Source of the DNA: Verrucomicrobiaceae bacterium
GTDB taxonomy: Bacteria; Verrucomicrobiota; Verrucomicrobiia; Verrucomicrobiales; Verrucomicrobiaceae
Assembly: GCA_947458455.1 (NCBI GenBank)
Contig: CANGYJ010000009.1
Coordinates: 248,001 to 312,000 of the forward strand
Length of the DNA: 64,000 nt
Reading direction: 5' to 3'
This document shows, one piece after another, positions 20,301 to 28,133 of the stretch. How positions within the stretch are numbered: position 1 is the stretch's first letter; each line of letters starts with the position of its first letter. Under the pieces are notes generated by a model. The model saw only the letters and a program-made list of their open reading frames with translations. It did not search any database and was not told the origin of the DNA. Made by a program: the position numbers and the translations under genes.

Positions 20301-22279
20301 ATGCCGTGAAGGCCGGCAGCATCGACCGCGCGATTTTTGCCCCCGGTGATGTCGCACGCCTGCGCTCGCATCCGAACAAGCAGATCGCCAAACGGGCGAA
20401 CGACCTCTTCAAGGTCAACAACGCCGCGAAGGATGCCATCATCGCCAAACTGGTGCCGGAGGTCGGGAAGCCCGGCAATGTGGCGAATGGCAAAATACTC
20501 TTCACCGCCGCCTGCGCCATCTGCCACAAGCTCGGCGACATCGGCGTCGCCGTCGGGCCGCCGCTGGATGGCATGGGCGCACATGGACCGGCCGAATTGC
20601 TCATCCACATCGTCGATCCGAACCGCGAGGTCGATCCCAGCTTCTGGGCCTTCAACATCACCACGAAGAAGGGCGAAGTGCTCCAGGGCGTCGTCACCAG
20701 TGAAAACAACGCCACCGTCACGCTCGCCACGCAGGTCGGCGTGCGCGAGATCGCGAAGAGCGACATCGACAAGCGCGAAAACACCCGCCGCAGCCTCATG
20801 CCAGAGGGCCTCGACGCCCTCGGCCCTGAGCCGTTGCGCGACATCCTCGCCTTCATCTGCGGCGATGCGATGAAGCAGTTCCGCATCCTCCATCTCGCCG
20901 ACGCTTTCACCGCCGACAGCCGCGACGGCGTCTTCGCCAGCGCGAAACCCGAAGGCGGCCGCGTGAAGCTCAGCAAATTCGGCAACGTGAAGGTCGAAGG
21001 CGTGCCCTTCTTCATCCAGGAACCCACGAAAAGCTCCACCGGCGGCAATTTGATCGTCCTCAAAGGCGGCCCCGGCAAAGACAACCACTCGCAGACCTTC
21101 CCCACAAAGGCCGAGGTGGCCATCAACGTCGCCGCGAAGCGTCTGCAACTCCTCAGCGGCGTGTCCGGCTGGGGTTTCCCCGCTGTGCGTGATGAAGCGC
21201 CCGCGCTGAAAGCCACCGTCGTTTATGAAGGCGGCGAGAAGGAGGAATTCACCTTCCTCAACGGCATCCACTTCAGCGATTACATCCGCCCCGTCGAAGT
21301 CCCCGGCTCCAAAGGCATCGAAGGCCTCGCCGACGGCCAGGAGCCGCGCCTCCTCACGCTCGAACTCACGAAGAAAGCCGTCGCGAAGACTTTGATCCTC
21401 GAAAGCCCTGCGGGGAACAAGACACCGCCCGTCATCATCGCCGTCACCGCTGACATCGAAGGCAAAGGGCCGAAGGCACCAAGTGATGCGGGCACTCCTG
21501 CCCGCAAAGGCAGCGCCCCCAATGCGGGCAAGAGTGCCCGCACCACTCCCGAAACCGGCCCCAAAGAAGGCGGCAAAGGCGATGGCCCGCTCGTTCCCAC
21601 TGCTCCCGTGCAGTGGGAAGCTGGCAAAACGCGCATCCTCGTCATCGGCGGCGGTTCCTCGCACAACTTCAAAGACTTCTTCGGCACCACCGATGTCGCC
21701 ACGCTCAAAGCCGCCGGCTTCACCGTCCACTACACCGAAGACCGCGATCAAGCCGCCGCCGAACTCGCCAACGCCGACGCCGCCATCATCAGCGTGAACC
21801 GCAAATTTTTCGACACCGCCGCCTATCGCAAAGCCCTCTTCGATTTCGCCGCCGCGGGCAAAGGCATCGTCATGCTGCATCCCGGCACCTGGTATGGCTT
21901 CGCCGGCTGGCCGGAGATCAATCGCGACATCGTCGGCGGCGGTGCTCGTGGTCATGACAAGATCCATCCGTTTGAGGTCAAGAAGGTCAAAGGTCATGAA
22001 GTCATGGCTGGCGTGCCAGAAACCTTCACCGTCGAAGACGAACTCTACTACGTGAACGCCGAGCCAGACAAAATCCCCGAAGGCACCGCCTCCATTGAAG
22101 TCCTCGCCGAAACGAGCAACAGCGACAAATACCAAAAGCCACATCCGAGCGTCTGGATCACCAAACACCCGAAAGCCAAGATCGTCGGCCTCGCCCTCGG
22201 TCACGACGCCCGCGTGCATGATCTGAAGCCCTACCAGCAGCTTCTCATCAACGCCGCGAAGTGGACGAGCGGAAAATGA
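17357..22279 (+). CDS. ThuA / PVC-type dehydrogenase / HEAT / cytochrome c / ThuA fusion
   Basis: This 1,640-aa exported multidomain protein begins with a signal peptide at about 1-21. A ThuA-like glutamine-amidotransferase-fold domain covers about 24-290. A PVC-type membrane-bound dehydrogenase beta-propeller covers about 315-690 (MNIDWDEKGRLWVVETPEYP, DGALYIVDFCNQAV). A HEAT-like helical region covers about 720-1030. A c-type heme site C1053-x-x-C-H1057 follows with GPPLDGMG. A beta-sandwich region covers about 1180-1390, and a second ThuA domain about 1410-1640 (ILVIGGGSSHNFKDFFG). The family is thought to oxidise sugars with electrons passed to the heme. Two ThuA domains at opposite ends are unusual. 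Three palindromic elements are inserted in frame, at linkers and in the HEAT part. Confidence 0.9.
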   Translation: MKRLLLCLLASSFVLTHSSLAEGPLRVFIRAGKKSHGPGAHDFPQFLKEWVPMLNERGAKCEGGMEFPTKEQLDKTDVLILHAQEAGNIKIGDERKNLMEFLARGGGIVTIHAAAVSKDHDWFKTIIGGSWHFGQTKWLEAPMSLYFTDHDNAITKDISNFDIDDEIYYDMDLLPEAKILAAAYTPNTPQLKGGNKEAQARAAEAVAKKKAVNIYDIQPQVWTYERECGAVVPTASEKPAAGTAAPHSTYRAFTCIPGHYHRNFSHNGIRTLILRGIAWAGKRENIDELCKPTELGDALRYVEGGCPSPQELPKALEVHPEFNLSLVASEPLINKPMNIDWDEKGRLWVVETPEYPNGLRQSNVDAWKDSGANQPGHYDRKPLDCVSILSDTNGDGVMDKKTVFADEIELATSSVFYKNGVIVCAAPDVWFFEDTNGDDKADKRTKLYTNLGNRDTHAVINNMRWGLDGWVYATHGYSSTDDVKSGDGSKGFGPIGAGVVRFKPDGSAFEQYASRGGNTWGLDITSDGQVFYTQPTSGNHFIHVVLPEYVLAKGKLPGVMGTNGMLPKEPTYPAMHWEQQAYVQIDQVGSYTAAAGCAIYEGGAWPAKWNYGYFTTEPTLNIVSHFMVVPDGVTYKAKREPGREQTEFIRSQNLWFRPIENRVGPDGALYIVDFCNQAVIHNDTRGPTHGPANAAVRPDRDHYYGRIWKVQHKEAKAPAATAYRNKPESKGAQGSQALRAYEAAKQSTNADKLLQDFAAAQDDWTRSALIAAAADKPAEVIAAALSSSSPESLSNFVSALLPAALPANAEKLITACANADAKADPVKNAILRGVATSMNEAPMMSPALTEALKKLLGQPSLAAATLPLVTKWDKGGVLAAEVKAQLDKLSATLSDNAAPVEARVSAAKGLVAVGGASQELVVRALARSDAPAPLQAAIIAALDESGAVSELAPSLSGLKPELQTKAFEAMLKRPEATGALLDAVKAGSIDRAIFAPGDVARLRSHPNKQIAKRANDLFKVNNAAKDAIIAKLVPEVGKPGNVANGKILFTAACAICHKLGDIGVAVGPPLDGMGAHGPAELLIHIVDPNREVDPSFWAFNITTKKGEVLQGVVTSENNATVTLATQVGVREIAKSDIDKRENTRRSLMPEGLDALGPEPLRDILAFICGDAMKQFRILHLADAFTADSRDGVFASAKPEGGRVKLSKFGNVKVEGVPFFIQEPTKSSTGGNLIVLKGGPGKDNHSQTFPTKAEVAINVAAKRLQLLSGVSGWGFPAVRDEAPALKATVVYEGGEKEEFTFLNGIHFSDYIRPVEVPGSKGIEGLADGQEPRLLTLELTKKAVAKTLILESPAGNKTPPVIIAVTADIEGKGPKAPSDAGTPARKGSAPNAGKSARTTPETGPKEGGKGDGPLVPTAPVQWEAGKTRILVIGGGSSHNFKDFFGTTDVATLKAAGFTVHYTEDRDQAAAELANADAAIISVNRKFFDTAAYRKALFDFAAAGKGIVMLHPGTWYGFAGWPEINRDIVGGGARGHDKIHPFEVKKVKGHEVMAGVPETFTVEDELYYVNAEPDKIPEGTASIEVLAETSNSDKYQKPHPSVWITKHPKAKIVGLALGHDARVHDLKPYQQLLINAAKWTSGK
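18038..18096. repeat. In-frame palindromic element C
   Basis: A left arm of 23 bp (18038-18060, TGTGGTGCAGTCGTCCCGAC...) pairs with the right arm (18074-18096) at 21 of 23 positions. The centre is 13 nt. Each arm has its own smaller dyad (GCAGTCGTCCCGACTGC). It is read through without a stop near the end of the first ThuA domain, encoding a low-complexity Ala/Pro-rich insert (GAVVPTASEKPAAGTAAPH). Confidence 0.88.
20117..20243. repeat. In-frame palindromic element B (arms shared with element A)
   Basis: The left arm at 20117-20136 is identical to the 20-bp arm of the element at 14691. The right arm at 20224-20243 differs at one base. The arms are 87 nt apart, compared with 18 nt in element A. 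They encode VVRALARS and SGLKPEL, the same peptides as in element A. The frame is kept through the HEAT-like region. Confidence 0.88.
21483..21546. repeat. In-frame palindromic element D
   Basis: A 24-bp left arm (21483-21506, core TGCGGGCActccTGCCCGCA) pairs with the right arm at 21523-21546 at 22 of 24 positions, with a 16-nt centre. It lies in the linker before the second ThuA domain and encodes DAGTPARKGSAPNAGKSART in frame. Confidence 0.88.
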
Positions 22280-22428
22280 GAGAGTGGCTGTCGGACGGGT
22301 CTGACAGGTTGGACTCGTCTGACATGCTTCGATGGTCAATCAAAGCTGCTCGCTGCTTTCGCCTTCTCGACCCAAAGCCAGCATTTTCCCGTTGATGCAT
22401 CGCGGGTGGCTTTGATACAAGGTATCGC

Positions 22429-23295
22429 ATGAAGAAAGCCCGCGCCCTCCTGCTCTTTTTCGCACTGACGCTTACTCCAGCCTACGCCCGCACCTTCACG
22501 GACAACGCGGGACGCAAGGTCGAGGCCGAGCTGGTGGCCGTCGAAAACGACTCCATCCGCATCCGCCGGGCGGACGGCCAAGTCTTCACCCTGCCCCTGG
22601 CCACGCTTTCCGCTGCCGATCAGACTTTTGTGCAGCAATGGCAGGCCAGGACTCCGATGGCCGCGCCGGCTGCTGCAAAACCCGCAGCGTCTGCCAAGGA
22701 CGCCGAGGCCGAGCAACGACGCATGCTGCGCATCCTAGAGGATTTCATCGGCCAAAATTGGCATGACAGCACCGCGCTCCGTTGGGAAAACCTTCCTATT
22801 CTGCGCCTGAACTCAAAAGACCCAGAACTCGGAAAATATGCCGAGGAGACCTTCAAGGACATCTGCACCACCGCCGGCCTGAAGGCCGCCCCCGGTGAAC
22901 GCATCTGCGAAGTTCACATCGGCCCGCACGAGATCATCAAAAAACTCGTCACCAAAGAAAAGACCGGGATGAGCGTGCGAGATGGCATCGTCTATTTTGT
23001 CAATTGGGATGACCAAAGAATGCCCGAGCGCACGGTGCTGATGCTCAGCTCGGACAAATTTCCGCCGGAGAAGTGCCAAGCCCTCCTCATCTCCTATATG
23101 CTGGCGACATTTGGCCTTTTTTGGACCAAGGAAATCGAGCCAACTGAAATGTCCTGCCTGAGCTATTATGACTCCGACGCCCAGAAAATGTCCGATCTCG
23201 ATCGCAAGCTCCTCGCCTTCTTTTACCAGCATGTCCCCAATGGGGCGAATCGAAGCGAGCTAAGGACCATTTTTCGCAAAGAGTGGCAGCCGTGA
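22429..23295 (+). CDS. Secreted SHD1-domain protein
   Basis: This 288-aa protein has a signal peptide (ARALLLFFALTLTPAYA). It then has an SLA1-homology-domain-1-like module at about 20-70 (RTFTDNAGRKVEAELVAVEN, then RRADGQVFTLPLATLSAADQ). This domain is common in exported proteins of Planctomycetota and Verrucomicrobiota. The remaining 200 residues form a domain I do not recognise, with conserved-looking Cys and Trp residues and an alpha/beta appearance. It is the last host-type gene before the integrated element. No role can be assigned. Confidence 0.8.
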   Translation: MKKARALLLFFALTLTPAYARTFTDNAGRKVEAELVAVENDSIRIRRADGQVFTLPLATLSAADQTFVQQWQARTPMAAPAAAKPAASAKDAEAEQRRMLRILEDFIGQNWHDSTALRWENLPILRLNSKDPELGKYAEETFKDICTTAGLKAAPGERICEVHIGPHEIIKKLVTKEKTGMSVRDGIVYFVNWDDQRMPERTVLMLSSDKFPPEKCQALLISYMLATFGLFWTKEIEPTEMSCLSYYDSDAQKMSDLDRKLLAFFYQHVPNGANRSELRTIFRKEWQP

Positions 23296-23476
23296 CCACA
23301 GGAGAAAATGGAGGCGAGGGCGGGAATTGAACCCGCGCTTCGCCAAGGGTTGTTTGAGGAAATTCAGGGAAGTCTGAAACCCTTGATTTACAAGGGTTTG
23401 AGCGATTCGTGTATTTCGTTGGACATGCCCAAATTGCAAACGATGTTCTTACTCTCGTTCTTACTTTATTGAAGTC
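23296..23476. other. Left attachment-site region (attL candidate)
   Basis: This short region joins the host-type DNA to the recombinase gene. It holds the tRNA 3' fragment at 23309-23340. Next to it are repeats that could bind the recombinase: a CCAAGGGTTGTTTGAGG-type sequence near 23343, the inverted AAACCCTTG/CAAGGGTTT hairpin near 23377-23399, and the TTTGAGCG motif that follows. Composition changes from GC-rich to AT-richer across it. The core crossover point cannot be fixed without the other end of the element. Confidence 0.6.
23309..23340 (-). other. tRNA 3' fragment with encoded CCA
   Basis: On the minus strand this reads as a T-arm (GCGGGTTCAATTCCCGC, 23320-23336), then the acceptor 3' strand CCTCGCC, U73 and an encoded CCA ending at 23309. 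No matching 5' acceptor strand GGCGAGG, D-arm or proper anticodon arm lies upstream, so it is a fragment and not a working tRNA. The acceptor sequence and U73 fit a tRNA-Cys-like source, though this is tentative. Displaced tRNA 3' ends are classic marks of site-specific integration. Confidence 0.75.
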
Positions 23477-24628
23477 ATGGCATCGGTTTGGAAGCACCCC
23501 AACTCCCCTTACTGGACAGCTTGTTTTACAGACAAGGCTGGGCGGCGAAGAAAACGTTCCACAAAGGAAACCAACCAGAGGAAGGCGTTGAATCTGGCTC
23601 AAGAATATGAGGATGCGTCCAGGAAGCGCCGCACATTCACTCAAGTGCGTCAGGTTCTGCAAGGTCTTCACCAGGAAATCACCGGCGAAGAATTGAAAAC
23701 CGTGAGTGTGCGTGAACATATTGCGAATTGGCTAGCGGAGAAAAAAGACGAAACAAAGCCTGCGACCATGCATTTCTACGGGTCGAGCACCACGAAGTTT
23801 CTAAACTTCTTGGGCGATCGCGCCGATCAGGAAGTGTCGTCAATCACTCGAAAAGACGTCATGGCCTATCGCAAGATCTTGGCAGCTTCTCTGTCATCAA
23901 CGAGCACGAACCAGAACATCAAGTGTCTGCGCATGGTTTTCAAGACTGCTAGGCGCGAGGGGTTAACGTCCGAGAACCCTGCTGAGTTCGTGGAGGCGGT
24001 AAAGAAAAAAGGAGGTTACGAAAGACGGCCATTTACGATTCCTGAACTTCAGGCTGTCATGCGTGTTGCGGACCCAGAGTGGCAGTCGATGGTGCTGTTT
24101 GGTATCTACACCGGACAAAGACTGTCAGACATCGCGGGCCTGACTTGGGCCAACATTGATCTGAAGAACCAAGTAATTCGATTGGAGACTGCGAAAACTA
24201 GCAAGAGCATGAAGATCCCAGTAGCGCCTCCGCTCCTTCGCCACCTAGAAGGAATGCAGTTCAAGGGAAAACCAGATACGCCAGTGCATCCTCGCGCTGC
24301 AACAACACTGAACAAGAAATACAAAACTAGCACCTTGAGCAATCAGTTCGCGAATGTTTTAGCGGACGCAGGCTTCCGCAAAAAGGTGAGCCATACCAAG
24401 GAGAAGGAAGGTCGTAGCGGATCAAAACAAGCAGCACAATTGTCTTTCCATAGCTTGCGTCATACAGCCGTCACGATGCTGAAGGAAGCAGGCATTCCCG
24501 CTGCGGTCGTCATGGAAATGATCGGACACGACAGCAAGCAGATGAGCGAGCACTACACTCACGTTGGTCCTGAAGCCATGCAGAAGGCGGCTGATGCACT
24601 ACCTGACTTCTTGCCCAAGAGGACTTGA
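23477..24628 (+). CDS. int: Tyrosine recombinase (integrase) of the island
   Basis: This 383-aa phage-type integrase probably inserted and can excise the element at the tRNA site beside it. The N-terminal basic arm-binding part (GRRRKRSTKETNQRKALN) precedes a SAM-like core-binding domain at about 75-165. The catalytic domain has all expected residues: R215 in YTGQRLSD, a beta-strand lysine near K240, H325-x-x-R328 in HSLRHT, H351 in IGHDS, and the nucleophile Y360 in EHYTHV. The length is normal. It points into the element. Its start lies 140 bp from the tRNA fragment, the expected integrase-attachment arrangement. Confidence 0.95.
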   Translation: MASVWKHPNSPYWTACFTDKAGRRRKRSTKETNQRKALNLAQEYEDASRKRRTFTQVRQVLQGLHQEITGEELKTVSVREHIANWLAEKKDETKPATMHFYGSSTTKFLNFLGDRADQEVSSITRKDVMAYRKILAASLSSTSTNQNIKCLRMVFKTARREGLTSENPAEFVEAVKKKGGYERRPFTIPELQAVMRVADPEWQSMVLFGIYTGQRLSDIAGLTWANIDLKNQVIRLETAKTSKSMKIPVAPPLLRHLEGMQFKGKPDTPVHPRAATTLNKKYKTSTLSNQFANVLADAGFRKKVSHTKEKEGRSGSKQAAQLSFHSLRHTAVTMLKEAGIPAAVVMEMIGHDSKQMSEHYTHVGPEAMQKAADALPDFLPKRT

Positions 24629-24707
24629 ACTGGATGGGACGAGCCGCACACTGAGGTGGATACCGAAGACACAGATTTTAACCCGCACAACCAAGGAGCC
24701 AGAAGTC

Positions 24708-25589
24708 ATGACAATCGAAGATCTGCTCCAATCGAAGGTACTCGCAGAGGAATATCGAATTGCGAGCGCCTACATCGAAAAGAATGGAACAGCTGACCAG
24801 CGTAGTGAGCTTGCCGAGCTCGAAATGTTGAGGAAGGTCCTTGAGTGCGCTCAACTGATGTACAAGCTTGAAAAGCTTTTGTGCGAAGTTGCGGAGTATT
24901 CCGAGGAAGGTGAACAGCACGCGGCAAAGGGCTTTCTCGATATGGCGCAAAGGTCTATAGGACGGCTCAAGGCATTCAAACCATCAACCCTCCAAAAGGT
25001 GGCTTGTGATGAGGAGTTTTGGCCTATGCTGGTGATGAAGGACCCACCCGACGCCATGCAAACAGCTCAGGCGAGGTATCTAAAGAAGATTGGCCTTGGA
25101 GGAAATATAGATTTTAGCGTCCGTTCGCTTTGGAAAAAGACTACGAAAGCAAAGTTTGTTGCCGGTCTTCTATATCAAGCCATCCAAGGGCAAAGAGCAG
25201 TGAGATCCATACCGAAGGACTCCTCCTGGAATGAAGCCCACACTCAGATCAATAATGCAGCATCCAGATCAATGCTAACGGCATGGCGCGAGTTAAAAGG
25301 CAATTTCAAGAGTGATCCAGTGAATGGAGAGAACTTTGTCCGCCAGTTGAATGAGTTGCCCGATTTCAGCAAAGAGACATTTGATGAATGGTACAATTGT
25401 TGCATGTCCTTGCTCGTCTTCATCACAGACGGTAAATTCCACGAGGAGCGGCATGGACTATTCTCTTTGGGAAGCGCTAGGAGCAAAGCAAAAGGAGCGG
25501 ACTACAAGAAAGCTCCTGGCCACTTACGAGAGGGCATCAAGACGGCACTCAAGAAGGCGTTGCGCTCTCTTTTGCCAATTCCCTCCTGA
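24708..25589 (+). CDS. Hypothetical protein next to integrase
   Basis: I do not recognise this 293-aa protein. The ATG at 24708 is preferred because AAGGAG lies a short distance upstream, while a longer reading would overlap the integrase. It is mostly helical and charged, with a coiled-coil-like N-terminal third (ELAELEMLRKVLECAQLMYK). The middle has FWPMLVMKDPPDAMQTAQARY, and the C-terminus is basic. There is no signal peptide or membrane span. It is followed within 57 nt by the helicase gene, so it may belong to the early replication or integration block. Confidence 0.7.
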   Translation: MTIEDLLQSKVLAEEYRIASAYIEKNGTADQRSELAELEMLRKVLECAQLMYKLEKLLCEVAEYSEEGEQHAAKGFLDMAQRSIGRLKAFKPSTLQKVACDEEFWPMLVMKDPPDAMQTAQARYLKKIGLGGNIDFSVRSLWKKTTKAKFVAGLLYQAIQGQRAVRSIPKDSSWNEAHTQINNAASRSMLTAWRELKGNFKSDPVNGENFVRQLNELPDFSKETFDEWYNCCMSLLVFITDGKFHEERHGLFSLGSARSKAKGADYKKAPGHLREGIKTALKKALRSLLPIPS

Positions 25590-25646
25590 AATAGTCAAAA
25601 TAGATGGGAAGGCGACAATCGATAGGACGGCAGGGTGCGCCGTCCT

Positions 25647-27221
25647 ATGACAAACAAAACTCAATCAAACGACGGCGCACCACATCCAGCAACGGCTGTT
25701 GGGGCAGCAACTCAAGATTCACAAACCTCACCCCCAGCTCATGACGATTCAGGAGCAGTCCTTGCTCAAGGTGCGGACGACCTGGACGACCCTGAGCAAA
25801 AACTCGGCTCAAATCCATCCAAGACTACTGACCCAATTGAGGTAGAGTGTGGCCACCTAATCATCGTTGACGGCGATAAGGTCAGCATCAATCAGCCGGC
25901 GTTCGCGGCCAAATACGTCAAGGTCAGGAATGCCGCGTATTCGGAGCAGGATGGACAACACTACACGTTCAATGCCACGGAGGGAATTTGGTGCAAATCG
26001 ACGCGCAAGGCCGCAATGTGGCGCGTGGGTGCGTTCCTGAAGGACGTAGCCGATGAGATGAAGGTGCCTGAATTGCTGCCCAAACGGACACCAGCATTGC
26101 TGAGTGGCATCCTTCAACTCGTCGAAGGGCGTGCACCTATGGGAATCTCACCACCTCCCTCGGCCAAACTTGTGCCTGTAGCGAATGGGGTCCTGGACCT
26201 GTCGGGGCTTAAACCTGTGCTTCGTTCTTATCGTCAAGAAGATTGGTTCACGCACAAAGTTCCAATCGCATACGTTGAAGGGGCAAAGTGCGAGCGTTAC
26301 CTCAACGACCTGATTCGCCCGGCACTCCCCAATGAAGACGACATCAATCTTCTTCAGCGTGACTTGGGGCGGCAACTCGTGGCTGGCAACGATGCCCAAA
26401 CAATCAGTGTCATTTTTGGTGAAGGCGGGTCAGGCAAAAGTGTCTTGGTTTCAATCCTGGAAACCTTGCTTGGACCTGCCAACTTTGGCTATCTACGGAG
26501 TGACAAACTCAACGGTCGATTCGAAACCCATGCATTTCACGGTAAATGTACGCTCGTTGGCAAAGATGTGAAGCCCGACTACCTCGACAAAGATGGAGCG
26601 GCGATGATCAAGTCTTTGACCGGAGCAGACCGCATTGAGTCCGAGAAAAAATATGGCGGCAAATTTACACTGCGTGGCGGCTTTTACGTCCTCATCACTG
26701 CTAACAGTAGGCTTCCAATCAAACTCCAGGGTGATGCAAGTGCTTGGCGTCGTCGCCTTGTCTGCTACAATTTTAGCCGAGAAATTCCTGTTCATCGCAT
26801 TCCCAACTTCGATGAAGAACTAAATCGCACAGAGGGCGAAGGCATTCTCGTGTGGCTTGTCGATGGGTATATGGCGCACCAGAAGGAGTTGGCTGAACAT
26901 GGCACGCTGAAGCTCACTGAAGCGCAGCAGAAGCGTGTTGATGACTGGATCATGGAGTCTGAGGGCGAGCGTGCCTTTGCAAGGATGCGCATTTCCAAGG
27001 GACCAAGCACTCTGGCGGTGGAGGAGATCTGGAACGAATACACGCAGTTTGCCCGAGATCGAGGCTGGCTCATCCCGTCAAAGCAGAAGTTTTTCACCAA
27101 GCTGCCAGAGGTGATGCTTGACCTGTTTGGAGCGGAGCGGGACAACCACATCATGCGCAATGGTGCAGCGGTGCGCGGATTCAAAGGCGTGGCCTTCAAG
27201 AATGCCGAGGTCGCAGTCTAA
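25647..27221 (+). CDS. D5/P4-type SF3 DNA helicase
   Basis: This 524-aa superfamily 3 helicase is of the phage/plasmid D5-primase C-terminal type and probably unwinds the element's replication origin. After a disordered N-terminus (1-65), a D5_N-like helical domain covers about 85-210. The ATPase core has Walker A GEGGSGKS at 258-265, the motif DYLDKDGAAMIKSLTGAD with the catalytic acidic pair nearby, and sensor-1 ITANSRLPI. GDASAWRRRLVCYNF follows near 370. A C-terminal winged-helix-like segment ends the protein. The usual fused N-terminal primase domain is absent; a separate primase-like gene lies at 28937. The ATG at 25647 is chosen over a GTG four codons upstream. Confidence 0.92.
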   Translation: MTNKTQSNDGAPHPATAVGAATQDSQTSPPAHDDSGAVLAQGADDLDDPEQKLGSNPSKTTDPIEVECGHLIIVDGDKVSINQPAFAAKYVKVRNAAYSEQDGQHYTFNATEGIWCKSTRKAAMWRVGAFLKDVADEMKVPELLPKRTPALLSGILQLVEGRAPMGISPPPSAKLVPVANGVLDLSGLKPVLRSYRQEDWFTHKVPIAYVEGAKCERYLNDLIRPALPNEDDINLLQRDLGRQLVAGNDAQTISVIFGEGGSGKSVLVSILETLLGPANFGYLRSDKLNGRFETHAFHGKCTLVGKDVKPDYLDKDGAAMIKSLTGADRIESEKKYGGKFTLRGGFYVLITANSRLPIKLQGDASAWRRRLVCYNFSREIPVHRIPNFDEELNRTEGEGILVWLVDGYMAHQKELAEHGTLKLTEAQQKRVDDWIMESEGERAFARMRISKGPSTLAVEEIWNEYTQFARDRGWLIPSKQKFFTKLPEVMLDLFGAERDNHIMRNGAAVRGFKGVAFKNAEVAV

Positions 27222-27244
27222 CAAATTCACTACATGCCTAAATC

Positions 27245-27616
27245 ATGAAGACGAAACAGAAACGCAAGTCGGGTCAGACTCGTGAATTGCATCTCAAAGA
27301 GTGGGACTTTTCGAGTTGCCCAGACGATCAGCTTCACTGGTGCTCAGTGTATGAGCATAGCCGCGACAACGATAAGGTAGTGGACGCCGTAAAGCACTTC
27401 AGGGCCAGTGGAGCTTGGCGCGCTGAGGATAGAGTCCTGTTTCCGGATGAACGATACAGGCGCATGGCTGAACGCGTCTTTGAACTGTTCCCTGAATTCC
27501 CGCTGACGCCATATCTTCTGATCTCGCCAATCGAACGCAGAAGAAGATGCGTGGAGCTTAGCGAACTGCGGTCTGAACTCGTCGTGTACGTCATTAAATC
27601 GGAGGTAGCCGTCTAA
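27245..27616 (+). CDS. Hypothetical protein
   Basis: This 123-aa basic protein is not recognised. It begins with a Lys/Arg-rich tail and contains LHLKEWDFSSCPDDQLHWCS and the dense Arg segment SPIERRRRCVELSEL. The first half resembles short conserved proteins next to replication genes in mobile elements of this phylum, but I cannot name the family. It begins 23 nt after the helicase and is followed after 3 nt by the next gene, so it is part of the same operon. There is no signal peptide or membrane span. Confidence 0.6.
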   Translation: MKTKQKRKSGQTRELHLKEWDFSSCPDDQLHWCSVYEHSRDNDKVVDAVKHFRASGAWRAEDRVLFPDERYRRMAERVFELFPEFPLTPYLLISPIERRRRCVELSELRSELVVYVIKSEVAV

Positions 27617-27619
27617 GCC

Positions 27620-28024
27620 ATGATCACCTTTCCAAAAGGGTTCAATTTTGATCCCAAGACACGCATGGTCTCTGGAATCGCGGGCGACATCTTTTCCTTC
27701 GAGGGTGTGGACATGGATCTCGCACCACCCTCTGTTCTGATGGTTGATTCCATTGCATCGAAGAGCGACGTGAAGAACGCGACTGAGAGAATCGACGTAA
27801 AGGGACGGAAGGGGATGCGGCGTTCTGGGCCTGCGCTGAAGGAACTCGGGTCGCTGCGTCTTCTTCAGCGATTTGGCAATGCGGAAGCAGCTCGTGACTT
27901 TGCCGAACAACATAAGCTTCTGAATGTGTCGAAGTGCTCATTCTACCAGGACGACTCTCAATGGTGGCGGGCCAAATCTAAGGCGTTGAAACGAATTGCC
28001 GAAGTGATGCGCGGTCTCCTCTAA
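27620..28024 (+). CDS. Hypothetical protein
   Basis: This 134-aa soluble protein of unknown function has a mixed alpha/beta N-terminus (ITFPKGFNFDPKTRMVSGIA). A basic helical C-terminus (AAARDFAEQHK-like, then WWRAKSKALKRIAEVMRGLL) could contact DNA. It lies 3 nt after the preceding gene in the replication operon. No catalytic motif was seen. Confidence 0.6.
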   Translation: MITFPKGFNFDPKTRMVSGIAGDIFSFEGVDMDLAPPSVLMVDSIASKSDVKNATERIDVKGRKGMRRSGPALKELGSLRLLQRFGNAEAARDFAEQHKLLNVSKCSFYQDDSQWWRAKSKALKRIAEVMRGLL

Positions 28025-28133
28025 GCCCGTTGTAACGGGGCGTTAGCGAGATTGGTTCACGACCACTGACACGAAGAGAGGTCGTTCTTGGTGCCATAGT
28101 AATGTGATCTGGATGGGCGAAAACCCGCTCGCC

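Noticed and set aside
20240..22339. A 699-codon open frame on the minus strand
   Set aside because: It is a shadow of the 3' part of the same fusion gene; its composition is the complement of the real codon pattern.
23309..23400. A complete tRNA gene
   Set aside because: The T-arm and acceptor 3' strand are present, but there is no pairing 5' acceptor strand, D-arm or standard anticodon loop. The AAACCCTTG/CAAGGGTTT hairpin does not give a valid anticodon.
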